Shown here piece after piece: positions 1 through 9,851 of a stretch of DNA of 64,000 nucleotides. Origin of the DNA: Synechococcus sp. CS-1328 (GTDB taxonomy: Bacteria > Cyanobacteriota > Cyanobacteriia > PCC-6307 > Cyanobiaceae); assembly GCF_025128095.1 (NCBI RefSeq), contig NZ_JAHLYT010000051.1:45073-109072 (forward strand), written 5' to 3'. A program made the translations under genes and the position numbers. The notes beneath the pieces are model-generated. The model made no database searches and was not told the DNA's origin. It saw only the letters and a program-made list of their open reading frames with translations. The stretch's first letter is position 1; each line of letters opens with the position of its first letter.

Positions 1-80
1 CAATACTCGGCCATGCCATCCACGAGCACGCCGTCGAAATCGAAGACGAGTAACGGGGTCGGGGAAGGCGAAATCGCCAC
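1..80 (-). CDS. HAD-like hydrolase, N-terminal fragment cut by the window edge
   Basis: Reading leftwards from a GTG at 78-80, the frame gives VAISPSPTPLLVFDFDGVLVDGMAEY and then leaves the window. The segment VFDFDGVLVDG is HAD motif I (DxDGV), in which the first Asp is the nucleophile that forms the phospho-aspartate. Only about 26 residues are visible, so the substrate cannot be told; phosphoglycolate phosphatase-like enzymes are one possibility among many. The start is inferred from the motif lying close to the N-terminus. The tRNA-Gln gene lies 15 bases upstream in the same orientation. Confidence 0.7.
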   Translation of the reverse strand, partial: MAISPSPTPLLVFDFDGVLVDGMAEY

Positions 81-95
81 AACAGACTGAAAAAA

Positions 96-167
96 CTGGG
101 CCGCTAGGATTCGAACCTAGGAATGGCGGGACCAAAACCCGCTGCCTTACCACTTGGCGACGGCCCA
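96..167 (-). tRNA. tRNA-Gln (anticodon TTG)
   Basis: The reverse complement folds as a complete cloverleaf. The acceptor arms are TGGGCCG and CGGCCCA with discriminator G. The anticodon stem GCGGG/CCCGC carries the loop TTTTGGT with anticodon TTG, and the T-arm reads CTAGGTTCGAATCCTAG. CCA is not encoded. It lies immediately upstream of the HAD-like gene on the same strand. Confidence 0.95.
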
Positions 168-318
168 AAGCGCTCGAGCGAGGCAGTTCGGGAGCAGGGG
201 CTCCGAAGCGGCGATCGTCGGTCGGCTCCGGCCTTGAGCCGGTGCTCAGATAGTTACCCACAGCGCCCGGTCCTTCGTCAATCTCCCGGCAGCAGCACCG
301 GGCCAGGCCGCACTCCGA

Positions 319-2064
319 TCAGGCCGGGAACACCCGCAACCGCTGCTCCAGGCCGCGGCCGAACACAGCACTGCGCAGGCGATAGCGACCCACCAGCTCG
401 GCCTGCATCTGCCGCACCGTCTCGCTGCGGGGCAACAGCTCCACGGGGCGGCCATGGGGAAGCACCACCTGCTCCACCGCCAGGCGGCATTCCTCCAGGG
501 CCGCCAGGGCATCGTCGTGAGCGGCACTGCCGTACCCCAGCCTCGATCGTGGGCCCTCCACCTCTCCGACGGACGCGTGAACCGGGCCGCGCCGGTGGCG
601 CTCGAGCAGGCGCTCGACACCACGCTGCACCTGGGCGAGCGTGTCGGACTTGATCACCAGGATCGGCAGCCCCAGCCGCTGGGCCTCACGGCGACCCTCC
701 GGATCGCGGCCGAGCTGCTGACGCACGCTCAGCACCACATCGGCCTGCTCGGGACCATCCACCAGCTGCAGCGTCCAGCGGCGGCTGCGCTGCAATTGCT
801 CCAGCAGGTGGCGGCTGATGCCAATCGGCAGCAGCCGCAACGGGTCCTGCACCTGTGCCACCGACTGCGGGTCCAGCTCCGGGTCCAGCTCCAATTCCGA
901 GTCCGGGTCAGCCAATTCGGCGTGGTTCGGCGAGACGGCCGCAGAGCGGCGATGAAAAACCGGTTGGTGGGGGTCGGGAAGCGGAACCGGGGCCAGGGCC
1001 GCAGCCTTGGGACGATGGGGCGCCGCTGCTCCCCGGGCTGGCGAGGGGGCTGACTCCTGCCAGTGCACCTGACCATCACTGCCCAGCTCACGAATCTGGG
1101 GGCGGGCGCTCTGGCCCCGCAGCATCAGATCCACCGTGCCGGCCACATCCCGGTGGATCAGCCAGCGGTTGCGGCTGTGCATCTCCACCGCCAGGGGGAA
1201 GGTGGGTTCAGCCGCCCGCTCCAGCACCGTCTTCTGGCTACGGCGGCGGCGGGCCTCCTCATCGCCGAGTGTCACCGACTGGATTCCCCCGACCAGATCG
1301 GAGAGGGTGGGATTCTTGATCAGGTTGGCCAGCGCGTTGCCGTGGGCCGTGGCCACGAGCATCACGCCCCGTTCAGCGATCGTGCGGGCGGCCTGGGCCT
1401 CGAGTTCGGTGCCGATCTCATCGATCACGATGACCTCCGGCATGTGATTTTCCACCGCCTCGATCATCACCTGGTGCTGCAGTTCCGGCCGGGTCACCTG
1501 CATGCGCCGCGCCCGACCAATGGCGGGATGAGGGATGTCGCCGTCACCGGCGATCTCGTTGCTGGTGTCGATCACCACCACCCGCTTGGCCAGCTCATCG
1601 GCCAGCACCCGGGCAATCTCCCGCAGGGCAGTGGTCTTGCCCACGCCGGGCCGGCCCATCAACAACAACGACTCTCCGGAATCGAGCAGATCCCGCACCA
1701 TCGCCACTGTGCCGAACACGGCGCGGCCCACCCGGCAGGTGAGCCCCACCACATCGCCACTGCGGTTGCGGATGGCGCTGATGCGGTGCAGGGTGCGCTC
1801 GATGCCGGCCCGGTTGTCGCCACCGAAGGGGCCGAGCTGGTCCAGCACGGCCGCCAGATCGCCGCGGCTGATCGCTCGACTGCCCAGGTCGATCGCCCGG
1901 CCGGGATAGCGGGCCTCCGGCACCCGACCCAGATCGAGCACCACTTCCAGGAGCTGCTCATGGCCATCGATCGCCAGCAGGGATTCCTGGACCACCGGCG
2001 GCAGCACCTCCAGCAACCGGTCGAGATCGTCGGTGGTGCGCCGGAACAGGGTCGGATCGGCCAC
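319..2064 (-). CDS. Ycf45-type AAA ATPase with C-terminal R3H-like domain
   Basis: This 581-residue protein matches the cyanobacterial/plastid Ycf45 family. It has a Walker A motif GRPGVGKTT at about residues 137-144, a Walker-B-like stretch VVVIDTSNE and the family segment [17 protein letters not shown] second acidic motif is [13 protein letters not shown]. The C-terminal region from about 515 resembles an R3H single-stranded nucleic-acid-binding domain, but the signature histidine of RxxxH is not evident. A proline-rich linker of about 60 residues separates the two parts. The start is GTG. The family is probably a nucleic-acid-associated ATPase; its biochemical role is not established. It is followed on the same strand, after 150 bases, by tRNA-Gln. 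Confidence 0.88.
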   Translation of the reverse strand: MADPTLFRRTTDDLDRLLEVLPPVVQESLLAIDGHEQLLEVVLDLGRVPEARYPGRAIDLGSRAISRGDLAAVLDQLGPFGGDNRAGIERTLHRISAIRNRSGDVVGLTCRVGRAVFGTVAMVRDLLDSGESLLLMGRPGVGKTTALREIARVLADELAKRVVVIDTSNEIAGDGDIPHPAIGRARRMQVTRPELQHQVMIEAVENHMPEVIVIDEIGTELEAQAARTIAERGVMLVATAHGNALANLIKNPTLSDLVGGIQSVTLGDEEARRRRSQKTVLERAAEPTFPLAVEMHSRNRWLIHRDVAGTVDLMLRGQSARPQIRELGSDGQVHWQESAPSPARGAAAPHRPKAAALAPVPLPDPHQPVFHRRSAAVSPNHAELADPDSELELDPELDPQSVAQVQDPLRLLPIGISRHLLEQLQRSRRWTLQLVDGPEQADVVLSVRQQLGRDPEGRREAQRLGLPILVIKSDTLAQVQRGVERLLERHRRGPVHASVGEVEGPRSRLGYGSAAHDDALAALEECRLAVEQVVLPHGRPVELLPRSETVRQMQAELVGRYRLRSAVFGRGLEQRLRVFPA

Positions 2065-2160
2065 AGGGGCAAGAAGGCCGGCTGGTAGGGACGGACGGCA
2101 GACCTCGATGCCCGTTCTAGCCAGCGGTTCCGGCCCGACGCCCGCCGGCGGAGCTGAGGA

Positions 2161-3315
2161 TCAAGGGGCTGGGGGCAACCAGGGACGCACCAGCGCGTCG
2201 GCAAGCGTCAGGGCCTGTGGCCAGAGATCACCCTCCCCCAGCAGCGGCCGCTGCCGGCTCGCCGCCTCCAGCAGCAGGGGTTGCAGCAGACGGCGAGCCA
2301 CACTGCCGAAGGCCACACCGGCGGCCCCAGCCCGGCGGCGACCCAGACGCCGGCCCAGGGCTTCCAGCCGCGGCAGGGTGCTGCCATTCGTGCCGCCGGC
2401 CAGCTGCAACGGCCCGGGAGGAGCCAGGGGGGTCAGGTCTTCGAGCAGGCGCACGGCGGCATGGGCGGTGCCATCGCCCACATCCCCGCTCATCGGTCGG
2501 CCATCCAGCTGCCAGAGCGGCCGAAAACCGCAGGCCCGCAGCGCCGCATGGCGCTGCCAGAGTTCAGCCGCCAATGGCTCGGGCCCAAGCGGCACAGGAG
2601 GTGGTGACTCCCCCGCTCCCCCTGTCCCGCTGAACACGCCTGCGCCCCGCTCCAGGCCACAGCTCACCGCCAGGCGCCGCAAGGGCACACCGCTGCGGTG
2701 CACTTCGGCGAGACGCTTCCGAAACGCCTCGCCGCGGCCGGCCTGGGTGTGAATCTCCACGGCATCGGGCTGCAGCTGGGCGAGCAAAGCGGGCACCAAG
2801 GCACCCTCCACTATTTGAGCCCTCTCCTCGATCCGATCCAGGGGACAGGCCGGCAGGCAGCGACCGCAGCCATAACAGCGGCTGGCGATGACGCCGCCGG
2901 AGGAGCCGATGGCGAGGGCGGGACAGACGCGTTCGCAGGGCCGCGGGCAGTCCGCAGGACAGCGAGCGGGATCGAACCAGGCCTTGCGGAAATGGGGATC
3001 GTCCCCATCACTGAGGCTCACCATCAGCCAGGGCTGCGCGGCACCGCGCTCGCGGGCCCAGGCGATGCCGCGCCGTGCGGCCGACACCACGGCGGCATCC
3101 GCCGCCAGATCCAGGCAATGCACACCGGCGAGGGTGTAGATGCCGGCCAGATCCTCAAGGGCGCCGAGATCCTGGTTGCTGGCACCGCCGATCCACTTGA
3201 CCCAGTACCCACCGGCCAGGGCGCGATCAGGATGCGCCAGGGGATCCAGCCCTCTGAAGTGGTGCTGCGAGGGCAACGCAGACCTCTCCCACACCGGAGC
3301 CAGCCGCACCCTCAT
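2161..3315 (-). CDS. ldpA: LdpA-like iron-sulfur protein (circadian redox input)
   Basis: This 384-residue protein has the features of LdpA, the light-dependent-period Fe-S protein known in Synechococcus elongatus to pass redox information to the Kai clock. The N-terminal part contains GYWVKWIGGASNQD. Residues about 118-165 hold two cysteine clusters, CPADCPRPCERVCP and CYGCGRCLPACP, of the kind that ligate two Fe-S centres. The gene follows ndhN by 24 bases on the same strand, so the two are probably co-transcribed and both deal with cellular redox state. The start is the ATG at 3315. The function in this organism is inferred from the family. Confidence 0.87.
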   Translation of the reverse strand: MRVRLAPVWERSALPSQHHFRGLDPLAHPDRALAGGYWVKWIGGASNQDLGALEDLAGIYTLAGVHCLDLAADAAVVSAARRGIAWARERGAAQPWLMVSLSDGDDPHFRKAWFDPARCPADCPRPCERVCPALAIGSSGGVIASRCYGCGRCLPACPLDRIEERAQIVEGALVPALLAQLQPDAVEIHTQAGRGEAFRKRLAEVHRSGVPLRRLAVSCGLERGAGVFSGTGGAGESPPPVPLGPEPLAAELWQRHAALRACGFRPLWQLDGRPMSGDVGDGTAHAAVRLLEDLTPLAPPGPLQLAGGTNGSTLPRLEALGRRLGRRRAGAAGVAFGSVARRLLQPLLLEAASRQRPLLGEGDLWPQALTLADALVRPWLPPAP

Positions 3316-3339
3316 CCCCGCAGGGAAGACGGACGAGGC

Positions 3340-3801
3340 TCAGCCATCCGCCAGCTCGGCCAGGGGTTGCCAGCGCAACGATCTGGAACCGCCCATCTCG
3401 ACCACGACCTTGAAACGCGGCTCGCGCCGGCTGAGCGCCACCAGGGAGGCCAGTTCGGCCTTGGAGAGCACCGCCCCCTCCAGCAACCAGAGCAGGATGG
3501 GCGCCTCGCCTTCCAGCAGGCTTCCCAGCTGGGGCATCACCCGCTGCACCTCGCCAACCGCCGCGCCGCGGCCAACGCACTGGTGACCGAGATGGGGCGG
3601 GCGCACGCCATGCAGCTGGAAGAGGTAAGCCTCCGGATCCCCGAGACCACGGGCCGTGGTGAGCTGAGCCCGGTAGCCGGCGGCCCGCAGACGCCGCAGC
3701 AAGCGGGTCTCGGAGCCACCTTCCAGGGGCACGAACAAGGCCAGGGCGCCGGCCTTCTCCAGGTCCTGTCGGAAACCGCGGCCGGTGAGCAGCAGGGGCA
3801 T
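3340..3801 (-). CDS. ndhN: NAD(P)H-quinone oxidoreductase subunit N
   Basis: The 153-residue product is a subunit of the cyanobacterial NDH-1 complex of the thylakoid membrane, used in respiration and cyclic electron flow around PSI. Recognisable segments are [34 protein letters not shown] and [11 protein letters not shown], in the order and spacing of NdhN. The start [10 protein letters not shown] at 3801 gives the usual family length. The frame stays open far upstream with no conserved sequence, so longer starts are rejected. It is probably an operon with ldpA and is divergent from rplC. Confidence 0.93.
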   Translation of the reverse strand: MPLLLTGRGFRQDLEKAGALALFVPLEGGSETRLLRRLRAAGYRAQLTTARGLGDPEAYLFQLHGVRPPHLGHQCVGRGAAVGEVQRVMPQLGSLLEGEAPILLWLLEGAVLSKAELASLVALSRREPRFKVVVEMGGSRSLRWQPLAELADG

Positions 3802-3913
3802 CGGAGCGGGAAGAACGGTGGCAGGTACCAGTCTGACAGCCCTGGAGACAACCGACAGCAGACCCGGAAGGCTGCGCCAGATCCGCGCAGATCTCAGCAT
3901 GGGCCAAACCACC

Positions 3914-3928
3914 TCAATGCTACATTGA
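3914..3928. promoter_or_regulatory. Perfect AT-rich dyad between ndhN and rplC
   Basis: TCAATG-CTA-CATTGA is a perfect inverted repeat with 6-base arms and a 3-base spacer. It is AT-rich inside a GC-rich divergent spacer, 112 bases upstream of the ndhN start and 317 upstream of rplC. TACATT at 3921-3926 could also serve as a -10 box for rplC. Either a regulator operator or overlapping divergent promoters would fit; I recognise no known regulator consensus. Confidence 0.4.
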
Positions 3929-4245
3929 TTTCTTGTGCTGCAGATCTGTGCCCGTCCGCTAGCCGGGCCTCCAGAGCTCCGCACAAAGCTCACCCGTGGA
4001 GGTGGGCTTCCCGGCCAGTGCGGCTCAAGCAGCGATCCTCGCTGTGCGATCCGCCGGGAAACTGCTGACAGGAGCGGCTCTCTTCGGAGCCGGACCACTC
4101 CCGCCGCAAGTCCCAGCCCGCTGATTCGTTTCGCTAGCCCCGGCCTCCGGCCGTTTCTGCGACATCCCGAATTCAGCTTCACCGCTTCGCCGGTGCCTTG
4201 CGGCACGGGGGCTGCTGTGGTTCCGCTGGCGTCGTTCCCCTCCCT
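3929..4245 (+). other. Long, structured leader ahead of the rplC operon
   Basis: This gene-free stretch of 317 bases precedes the ribosomal superoperon. It holds several short GC-rich hairpins, including CGGCTC (4075-4080)/GAGCCG (4087-4092) and GGTGCC/GGCAC near 4190-4206. It ends in a pyrimidine-rich tract before the rplC ATG. Ribosomal operons are often autoregulated through such leaders, for example by L4 in E. coli; whether that happens here is inference. I see no Rfam family I can name. Confidence 0.4.
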
Positions 4246-4893
4246 ATGTCCATCGGCATTCTTGGGAAGAAACTGGGCATGTCCCAGTTCTTCGACGAAG
4301 AGGGCAGATCCATTCCGGTCACCGTGATCGAGGCTGGTCCCTGCCGTATCACCCAACTCAAAAGCGACGGCACCGACGGTTACACCGCCGTGCAGGTCGG
4401 TTTCGGCGAGATTCGCGAGAAGCTCGTCAACAAGCCCGCCAAGGGCCACCAGATCAAATCCGGTGACCAACCCGTTCGCCACCTGCGCGAATACCGCGTC
4501 GACAACCTCGACGGTCTTGAGTTGGGCAACCCCATCACCGTCTCCGATTTCGAGGCGGGCCAGAAGGTCGATGTGAGTGGCGACACCATGGGTCGCGGCT
4601 TCTCCGGCTATCAGAAGCGCCACGGCTTCAGCCGCGGCCCCATGAGCCACGGTTCCAAGAACCACCGCGAACCCGGCTCCACCGGTGCCGGCACCACGCC
4701 GGGCCGTGTCTACCCCGGCAAGCGCATGGCAGGCCGCTACGGCGGCAAACAGATCACCACACGTGGCCTCACCATCCTCAAGGTGGATGCCGAGCGCAAC
4801 CTGCTGGTGGTCAAGGGTTCGGTGCCCGGCAAGCCCGGCGCCCTGCTCAACATCCGCCCGGCCAAACGGGTGGGCGCCAAGGCCGCGACCTGA
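4246..4893 (+). CDS. rplC: 50S ribosomal protein L3
   Basis: This 215-residue protein opens the ribosomal superoperon. L3 binds the 3' part of 23S rRNA and sends an extended loop towards the peptidyl transferase centre. That loop is visible as [11 protein letters not shown], followed by [11 protein letters not shown] and [12 protein letters not shown]. The start [12 protein letters not shown] at 4246 is chosen over an upstream ATG because it matches the conserved L3 N-terminus. No Shine-Dalgarno is seen; the ATG follows a C/T tract. The cyanobacterial operon starts here rather than with rpsJ, which lies behind tuf at 49997. Confidence 0.97.
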   Translation: MSIGILGKKLGMSQFFDEEGRSIPVTVIEAGPCRITQLKSDGTDGYTAVQVGFGEIREKLVNKPAKGHQIKSGDQPVRHLREYRVDNLDGLELGNPITVSDFEAGQKVDVSGDTMGRGFSGYQKRHGFSRGPMSHGSKNHREPGSTGAGTTPGRVYPGKRMAGRYGGKQITTRGLTILKVDAERNLLVVKGSVPGKPGALLNIRPAKRVGAKAAT

Positions 4894-4904
4894 GGAGGAG
4901 AACC

Positions 4905-5540
4905 ATGGCTGAATGTGTTGTTCGCGATTGGCAGGGCAAGGAAGCCGGCAAGGCTTCACTTGAGCTCAAAGTCGCCAAGGAAACGTCCGCCGCCGACCTG
5001 GTGCATCGCGCCGTCGTGCGGCAACTGGCCCATGCCCGTCAGGGCACGGCCAGCACCCTGACCCGGGCCGAAGTGGCCGGTGGTGGCCGCAAGCCCTACA
5101 AGCAGAAGGGCACCGGCCGCGCCCGTCAGGGTTCGATCCGTACGCCCCTCCGCCCCGGCGGTGGTGTGGTGTTCGGCCCCAAGCCGCGCAGCTACAACCT
5201 GGCGATGAACCGCAAGGAACGTCGCCTCGCCCTGCGCACCGCGCTGATGAGCCGTCTCGATGACCTCATCGTGGTGAAGGGCTTCGGCGCCGAGCTTGAG
5301 GCCCCCAAGACCCGTGAGGTCACCGCCGCCCTGAGCCGTCTCGGCATCGAGGCCGGCCAGAAGGTGCTGCTGGTGCTGGACGGAGCCAACGAGGCGGTGC
5401 GCCTGTCGGTGCGCAACCTCGAAAAAGTGAAGCTGATCGCCGCTGATCAGCTCAACGTGTTCGATCTGCTCAATGCCAAGAAATTGGTGGTGGGTGAGGA
5501 AGCACTCGAGAAGATTCAGGAGGTCTACGGCGATGGCTGA
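4905..5540 (+). CDS. rplD: 50S ribosomal protein L4
   Basis: This 211-residue L4 has the long internal loop that lines the nascent-peptide tunnel: [21 protein letters not shown], then [14 protein letters not shown] clear Shine-Dalgarno GAGGAG precedes the ATG, in contrast to rplC. It begins 11 bases after rplC and overlaps the next gene by 8 bases, so translation is probably coupled. In E. coli L4 also represses its own operon; no such evidence exists here. Confidence 0.97.
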   Translation: MAECVVRDWQGKEAGKASLELKVAKETSAADLVHRAVVRQLAHARQGTASTLTRAEVAGGGRKPYKQKGTGRARQGSIRTPLRPGGGVVFGPKPRSYNLAMNRKERRLALRTALMSRLDDLIVVKGFGAELEAPKTREVTAALSRLGIEAGQKVLLVLDGANEAVRLSVRNLEKVKLIAADQLNVFDLLNAKKLVVGEEALEKIQEVYGDG

Positions 5541-5835
5541 ACGATTTGCAGGCCGGCTCGCGGATGTGATCCGCCGGCCGCTGATCACCGAAAAGGCCAC
5601 CCGGGCCCTCGAGCTGAACCAGTACACCTTTGAGGTGGATCACCGCGCCGCCAAGCCCGACATCAAGGCGGCGGTCGAATCCCTGTTCGACGTCAAGGTG
5701 GTGGGTGTGAGCACGATGAATCCCCCACGCCGCACCCGGCGGGTGGGCCGATTCGCCGGCAAGCGCGCCCAGGTGAAGAAAGCGGTGGTGCGCCTGGCCG
5801 AAGGCAATGCCATCCAGCTGTTCCCTGAGTCTTGA
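5533..5835 (+). CDS. rplW: 50S ribosomal protein L23
   Basis: This 100-residue L23 sits at the tunnel exit, where trigger factor and SRP dock. Family segments seen are [15 protein letters not shown] and the basic loop [22 protein letters not shown]. The start MAERFAGRL at 5533 lies inside the end of rplD (ATGGCTGA, 8-base overlap), which favours translational coupling; an upstream ATG in frame adds only non-conserved residues. Confidence 0.96.
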   Translation: MAERFAGRLADVIRRPLITEKATRALELNQYTFEVDHRAAKPDIKAAVESLFDVKVVGVSTMNPPRRTRRVGRFAGKRAQVKKAVVRLAEGNAIQLFPES

Positions 5836-5850
5836 GGGGTCTGAAACACC

Positions 5851-6714
5851 ATGGCAATCCGTAATTACCGTCCCACCTCCCCCGGCACCCGCACCCGTGT
5901 CGCGACCGACTTCGCTGAAGTCACCGGTCGCGGCCGTGAGCGGGGCCTGGTGGTGGCCAAGCACCGCCGCAAGGGCCGCAACAACCGCGGTGTGATCACC
6001 TGCCGCCACCGTGGTGGTGGCCACAAGCGCCTCTATCGCCTCGTCGACTTCCGCCGCAACAAGTACGGCGTGGTGGCAAAGGTGGCGGCGATCCACTACG
6101 ACCCCCACCGCAACGCCCGTCTGGCGCTGCTCTTCTACACCGATGGTGAGAAGCGCTACATCCTGGCGCCGGCCGGCATCCAGATCGGTCAGCATGTGGT
6201 CTCCGGACCCGAGTCTCCGATCGAGACCGGCAACGCCCTGCCCCTGTCGTCCATCCCGCTCGGCTCGAACGTCCACAACGTCGAGTTGTACGCCGGTCGT
6301 GGCGGCCAGATGGTGCGCACCGCCGGTGCCAGCGCCCAGGTGGTGGCCAAGGAAGGCGACTATGTCGCCCTGAAGCTGCCGTCCACCGAAGTGCGTCTGG
6401 TGCGGCGTGAGTGCTACGCCACCCTCGGCGAGGTCGGCAACTCCGAGATGCGCAACACCAGCCTCGGCAAGGCCGGCCGCAAGCGCTGGCTCGGTCGTCG
6501 TCCTGAGGTGCGTGGCTCGGTCATGAACCCCTGCGACCACCCCCACGGTGGTGGTGAGGGCCGTGCCCCGATCGGCCGCTCCGGCCCTGTCACCCCCTGG
6601 GGCAAACCGGCCCTGGGCCTCAAAACCCGTAAGCGGAACAAACCCAGCAATCGGTTTGTGCTCCGGAAACGTCGCCGCACCTCCAAGCGGAGCCGTGGCG
6701 GACGCGATTCCTGA
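5851..6714 (+). CDS. rplB: 50S ribosomal protein L2
   Basis: L2 (287 residues) is a primary 23S rRNA binder needed for subunit association and peptidyl transfer. The invariant C-terminal block [18 protein letters not shown], with its functionally important histidine, is present near residue 229. The basic tail [19 protein letters not shown] follows. The length and the N-terminus [14 protein letters not shown] match bacterial L2. It lies 15 bases after rplW. Confidence 0.98.
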   Translation: MAIRNYRPTSPGTRTRVATDFAEVTGRGRERGLVVAKHRRKGRNNRGVITCRHRGGGHKRLYRLVDFRRNKYGVVAKVAAIHYDPHRNARLALLFYTDGEKRYILAPAGIQIGQHVVSGPESPIETGNALPLSSIPLGSNVHNVELYAGRGGQMVRTAGASAQVVAKEGDYVALKLPSTEVRLVRRECYATLGEVGNSEMRNTSLGKAGRKRWLGRRPEVRGSVMNPCDHPHGGGEGRAPIGRSGPVTPWGKPALGLKTRKRNKPSNRFVLRKRRRTSKRSRGGRDS

Positions 6715-6749
6715 TGTAACCCACCGCTTTGCTCTCCGCTTAAACCGCT

Positions 6750-7025
6750 ATGGGACGTTCACTCAAGAAAGGTCCGTTCATTGCCGACAGCCTTCTGCGG
6801 AAGGTCGAAAAGCAGAACGCCGCCGACGACAAGTCCGTGATCAAGACCTGGTCACGGGCTTCCACCATCCTGCCGATGATGATCGGCCACACCATTGCCG
6901 TGCACAACGGCAAGAGCCATGTGCCGGTCTACGTGACCGAGCAGATGGTTGGTCACAAGCTGGGGGAATTCGCCCCCACCCGCACCTTCCGGGGCCATAT
7001 CAAGGACAAGAAAGGAGGTCGCTGA
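6750..7025 (+). CDS. rpsS: 30S ribosomal protein S19
   Basis: This 91-residue S19 belongs to the head of the small subunit, contacting S13 and the A-site region. [11 protein letters not shown] at the N-terminus and the signature [15 protein letters not shown] near the C-terminus identify it. It starts 35 bases after rplB and is followed 4 bases later by rplV. Confidence 0.97.
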   Translation: MGRSLKKGPFIADSLLRKVEKQNAADDKSVIKTWSRASTILPMMIGHTIAVHNGKSHVPVYVTEQMVGHKLGEFAPTRTFRGHIKDKKGGR

Positions 7026-7029
7026 CGCC

Positions 7030-7389
7030 ATGGCCAACATCAACCCCAACAGCCCAGCCCTGGCGCACGGCCGCTACATCCGCGGTTCCGTCTCCAAGGT
7101 CCGCCGGGTGCTCGATCAGATCCGCGGCCGCACCTATCGCGAGGCGCTGATCATGCTCGAGTTCATGCCTTACCGCTCCACCGGCCCGATCACCAAGGTG
7201 CTGCGTTCAGCGGTGGCGAATGCCGAGCACAATCTCGGTCTCGATCCAGCCACCCTGGTGGTCTGCCAGGCCAGCGCCGACATGGGTCCCTCCATGAAGC
7301 GCTTCCGGCCCCGCGCCCAGGGTCGCGCCTACGCGATCAAGAAACAGACCTGCCACATCAGCATTGCTGTGGCTGCTCCCACCACCTGA
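7030..7389 (+). CDS. rplV: 50S ribosomal protein L22
   Basis: L22 (119 residues) lines the narrow part of the exit tunnel with a beta-hairpin. The segments [23 protein letters not shown] and [26 protein letters not shown] are characteristic. The start [11 protein letters not shown] at 7030 is chosen because longer in-frame starts run into rpsS and add unconserved residues. A good Shine-Dalgarno (AAAGGAGGT) lies at the end of rpsS, 11 bases upstream of the ATG. Confidence 0.96.
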   Translation: MANINPNSPALAHGRYIRGSVSKVRRVLDQIRGRTYREALIMLEFMPYRSTGPITKVLRSAVANAEHNLGLDPATLVVCQASADMGPSMKRFRPRAQGRAYAIKKQTCHISIAVAAPTT

Positions 7390-7408
7390 CCCCCGAGGAC
7401 ACCGAACG

Positions 7409-8137
7409 ATGGGACACAAGATCCATCCAACCGGACTGCGCCTGGGGATCACCCAGGAGCACCGGTCCCGCTGGTACGCCCCCAGTCGTACCTATCCCAC
7501 CCTCCTGCAGGAGGACGACCGCATTCGCAAGTTCATCCACAAGAAATACGGCTCTGCCGGCATCAGCGACGTGCTGATCTCGCGCAAGGCCGACCAACTC
7601 GAAGTGGAACTCAAGACCGCACGCCCCGGTGTGCTGGTTGGCCGCCAGGGAAGCGGTATCGAGGATCTGCGCAGCGGCATCCAGAAAACCCTCGGAGATA
7701 CGAGCCGTCAGGTCCGTATCAACGTGGTCGAAGTCGAGCGGGTCGATGCCGACGCCTTTCTGCTGGCGGAATACATCGCCCAGCAGCTGGAGAAGCGTGT
7801 CGCGTTCCGCCGTGTGATGCGCATGGCCGTCCAGCGCGCCCAGCGCGCCGGCGTTCTGGGCCTGAAGATCCAGGTGAGCGGACGCCTCAACGGCGCCGAG
7901 ATCGCCCGGACGGAATGGACCCGTGAAGGTCGTGTACCCCTGCACACCCTCCGCGCCGACATCGACTACGCCACCAAGGTGGCCACCACCACCTACGGCG
8001 TACTTGGCATCAAGGTGTGGGTGTTCAAGGGTGAAGTGCTTCCGGGCCAGCAAGAGAAGCTCCCCGTGGGGGCAGCCCCGAAGCGCCGGGCCAGCCGTCG
8101 GCCCCAACAGTTCGAAGACCGTTCGAACCAAGAGTGA
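7409..8137 (+). CDS. rpsC: 30S ribosomal protein S3
   Basis: S3 (242 residues) lies at the mRNA entry channel. It opens with [13 protein letters not shown], has a type-2 KH RNA-binding domain with the loop [12 protein letters not shown] at about residues 72-83, and the C-terminal domain segment [13 protein letters not shown]. The tail is extended and basic. A GAGG ribosome-binding sequence precedes the ATG. The start at 7409 is fixed by the conserved MGHKxxP N-terminus. Confidence 0.97.
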   Translation: MGHKIHPTGLRLGITQEHRSRWYAPSRTYPTLLQEDDRIRKFIHKKYGSAGISDVLISRKADQLEVELKTARPGVLVGRQGSGIEDLRSGIQKTLGDTSRQVRINVVEVERVDADAFLLAEYIAQQLEKRVAFRRVMRMAVQRAQRAGVLGLKIQVSGRLNGAEIARTEWTREGRVPLHTLRADIDYATKVATTTYGVLGIKVWVFKGEVLPGQQEKLPVGAAPKRRASRRPQQFEDRSNQE

Positions 8138-8153
8138 TCAGGAGGCCTGAACC

Positions 8154-8615
8154 ATGCTGAGTCCACGACGCGTCAAATTCCGCAAACAGCAGCGGGGCCG
8201 CATGCGCGGCACTGCCACCCGCGGCAACACCATCGCTTTCGGGCAATTCGCCCTGCAGGCCCAGGAATGTGGCTGGATCACCTCCCGCCAGATCGAGGCC
8301 AGCCGCCGAGCGATGACCCGCTATGTCAAGCGGGGCGGCAAGATCTGGATCCGGATCTTCCCTGACAAACCGGTCACCATGCGCCCCGCTGAAACCCGGA
8401 TGGGTTCCGGTAAAGGCAACCCGGAATTCTGGGTGGCGGTGATCAAACCCGGCCGCATTCTCTTTGAGATGGGTGGCCCCGAGATCACCGAAGCCATTGC
8501 CCGTGAGGCAATGCGTCTGGCGCAGTACAAACTGCCCGTCAAAACCAAGTTCCTGAGCCTGGCCGATCAGGAATCCGCAGACCAAGACCAGGCCGCCATC
8601 GCAGTGGAGTCCTGA
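8154..8615 (+). CDS. rplP: 50S ribosomal protein L16
   Basis: L16 (153 residues) helps position tRNA in the A and P sites. Typical blocks are [43 protein letters not shown] and [20 protein letters not shown] strong Shine-Dalgarno (AGGAGG) lies 10 bases before the ATG. The C-terminus is about 10 residues longer and more acidic than in E. coli. Confidence 0.97.
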   Translation: MLSPRRVKFRKQQRGRMRGTATRGNTIAFGQFALQAQECGWITSRQIEASRRAMTRYVKRGGKIWIRIFPDKPVTMRPAETRMGSGKGNPEFWVAVIKPGRILFEMGGPEITEAIAREAMRLAQYKLPVKTKFLSLADQESADQDQAAIAVES

Positions 8616-8617
8616 CC

Positions 8618-8827
8618 ATGGCCCTTCCCGACATCGCCGAGGTGCGCAAGCTCACCGAGGGCGAGATCACCGAACAGATCGACGCCACCCGGCGTTCCCT
8701 GTTTGATCTGCGTTTCCAGCAGGCCACCCGCCGCCTGGAACATCCGCACCGCTTCAAGGAAGCCCGCATCAAGCTGGCCCACCTGCTCACGGTGCAGAGC
8801 GAGCGTCAACGCTCCAGCGCCTCCTGA
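8618..8827 (+). CDS. rpmC: 50S ribosomal protein L29
   Basis: L29 (69 residues) is a two-helix protein next to L23 at the tunnel exit. The sequence shows [34 protein letters not shown] and then the conserved second helix [18 protein letters not shown]. It starts 2 bases after the rplP stop, so re-initiation is likely. Confidence 0.95.
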   Translation: MALPDIAEVRKLTEGEITEQIDATRRSLFDLRFQQATRRLEHPHRFKEARIKLAHLLTVQSERQRSSAS

Positions 8828-8844
8828 TTTCCTCCCCCATTCCC

Positions 8845-9114
8845 ATGGCACTCAAGGAACGGGTCGGCACCGTCGTCAGCGACAAGATGGACAAAACGGT
8901 GGTGGTCGCGGTGGAAAACCGCTTCCCCCATCCCATCTATCAAAAGACGGTCAGCCGCACCACCCGCTACAAAGCTCACGACGAAGGCAACGCCTGCCGC
9001 GTCGGCGATCGGGTCCGCATCACCGAAACCCGCCCTCTCAGCCGCACCAAGCGCTGGATGGTGGCCGAGGTCCTGTCCAACACCGGTGCCGCCCCGGCCT
9101 CCGGCAGCAACTGA
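8845..9114 (+). CDS. rpsQ: 30S ribosomal protein S17
   Basis: S17 (89 residues) is an early-assembling 16S rRNA binder. The blocks [40 protein letters not shown] and [19 protein letters not shown] are diagnostic. The start codon follows a purely pyrimidine-rich tract (TTTCCTCCCCCATTCCC) without a Shine-Dalgarno. Confidence 0.97.
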   Translation: MALKERVGTVVSDKMDKTVVVAVENRFPHPIYQKTVSRTTRYKAHDEGNACRVGDRVRITETRPLSRTKRWMVAEVLSNTGAAPASGSN

Positions 9115-9127
9115 GCAGGACACCCCA

Positions 9128-9493
9128 ATGATTCAACAGGAAACTTTCCTCAACGTCGCTGACAACAGCGGCGCCAAGCGCATCCAGTGCATCCGTGTGC
9201 TGGGCACCAACCGTCGCTACGCCCACGTGGGCGATGTGATCGTGGCCGCCGTCAAGGACGCCATGCCCAACATGGGCGTCAAGAAGTCGGATGTGGTCAA
9301 GGCGGTGGTGGTTCGCACCCGCGCCACCCTGCGCCGCGACACCGGCAACGCCATTCGCTTCGACGACAATGCCGCCGTGATCCTGGGGACTGACAACAAT
9401 CCCAAGGGAACCCGCGTGTTTGGTCCCGTGGCCCGCGAACTGCGGGAGCGGAACTTCACCAAGATCGTGTCCCTCGCTCCGGAGGTGATCTGA
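9128..9493 (+). CDS. rplN: 50S ribosomal protein L14
   Basis: L14 (121 residues) forms an intersubunit bridge. [22 protein letters not shown] and the GVVVRT-like segment [26 protein letters not shown] are typical, as is the C-terminal [21 protein letters not shown]. The start at 9128 is set by the conserved MIQ N-terminus, 13 bases after rpsQ. Confidence 0.97.
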   Translation: MIQQETFLNVADNSGAKRIQCIRVLGTNRRYAHVGDVIVAAVKDAMPNMGVKKSDVVKAVVVRTRATLRRDTGNAIRFDDNAAVILGTDNNPKGTRVFGPVARELRERNFTKIVSLAPEVI

Positions 9494-9494
9494 G

Positions 9495-9851
9495 ATGGCC
9501 ACTGCCACCCCCAAAGTCAAGCCCCAGACGCGCATCAAGATGCGCATCAAGAAGGGCGACACCGTGCAGGTGATCTCCGGCAAGGACAAGGGCAAGACCG
9601 GCGAGGTGCTGCGCACCCTGCCGATCGAAAACCGCGTCATCGTGCAGGGCATCAACCTCCGCACCCGCCACGTCAAGCCCACCCAGGAGGGCGAGACCGG
9701 CCGCATCGTCACGGAGGAAGCCTCGCTGCATGCCTCCAACGTGATGGTCTATTCCACCGACAAGAAGGTGGCGAGCCGCATCGAGATCGTGGTGCAGCCC
9801 GACGGCACCAAACAGCGCCGCCTTAAGAAGACCGGCGAAGTTCTCGACTGA
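9495..9851 (+). CDS. rplX: 50S ribosomal protein L24
   Basis: L24 (118 residues) initiates 50S assembly and carries a KOW motif, seen here as [21 protein letters not shown] at about residues 19-39. It begins one base after the rplN stop and has a strong Shine-Dalgarno (GGAGGTGAT) inside the end of rplN. An unusual 132-base gap separates it from rplE. Confidence 0.96.
   Translation: MATATPKVKPQTRIKMRIKKGDTVQVISGKDKGKTGEVLRTLPIENRVIVQGINLRTRHVKPTQEGETGRIVTEEASLHASNVMVYSTDKKVASRIEIVVQPDGTKQRRLKKTGEVLD

Noticed and set aside
191..241. Hairpins GGAGC/GCTCC and CGGCTC/GAGCCG between tRNA-Gln and the ycf45-like gene
   Set aside because: They lack a U-tract on the minus strand and are short, so I do not call them terminators.
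4905..5627. Open frames antisense to rplD and other ribosomal genes
   Set aside because: They consist of Leu/His/Gly-rich shadow sequence, and the sense frames are unmistakable ribosomal proteins.
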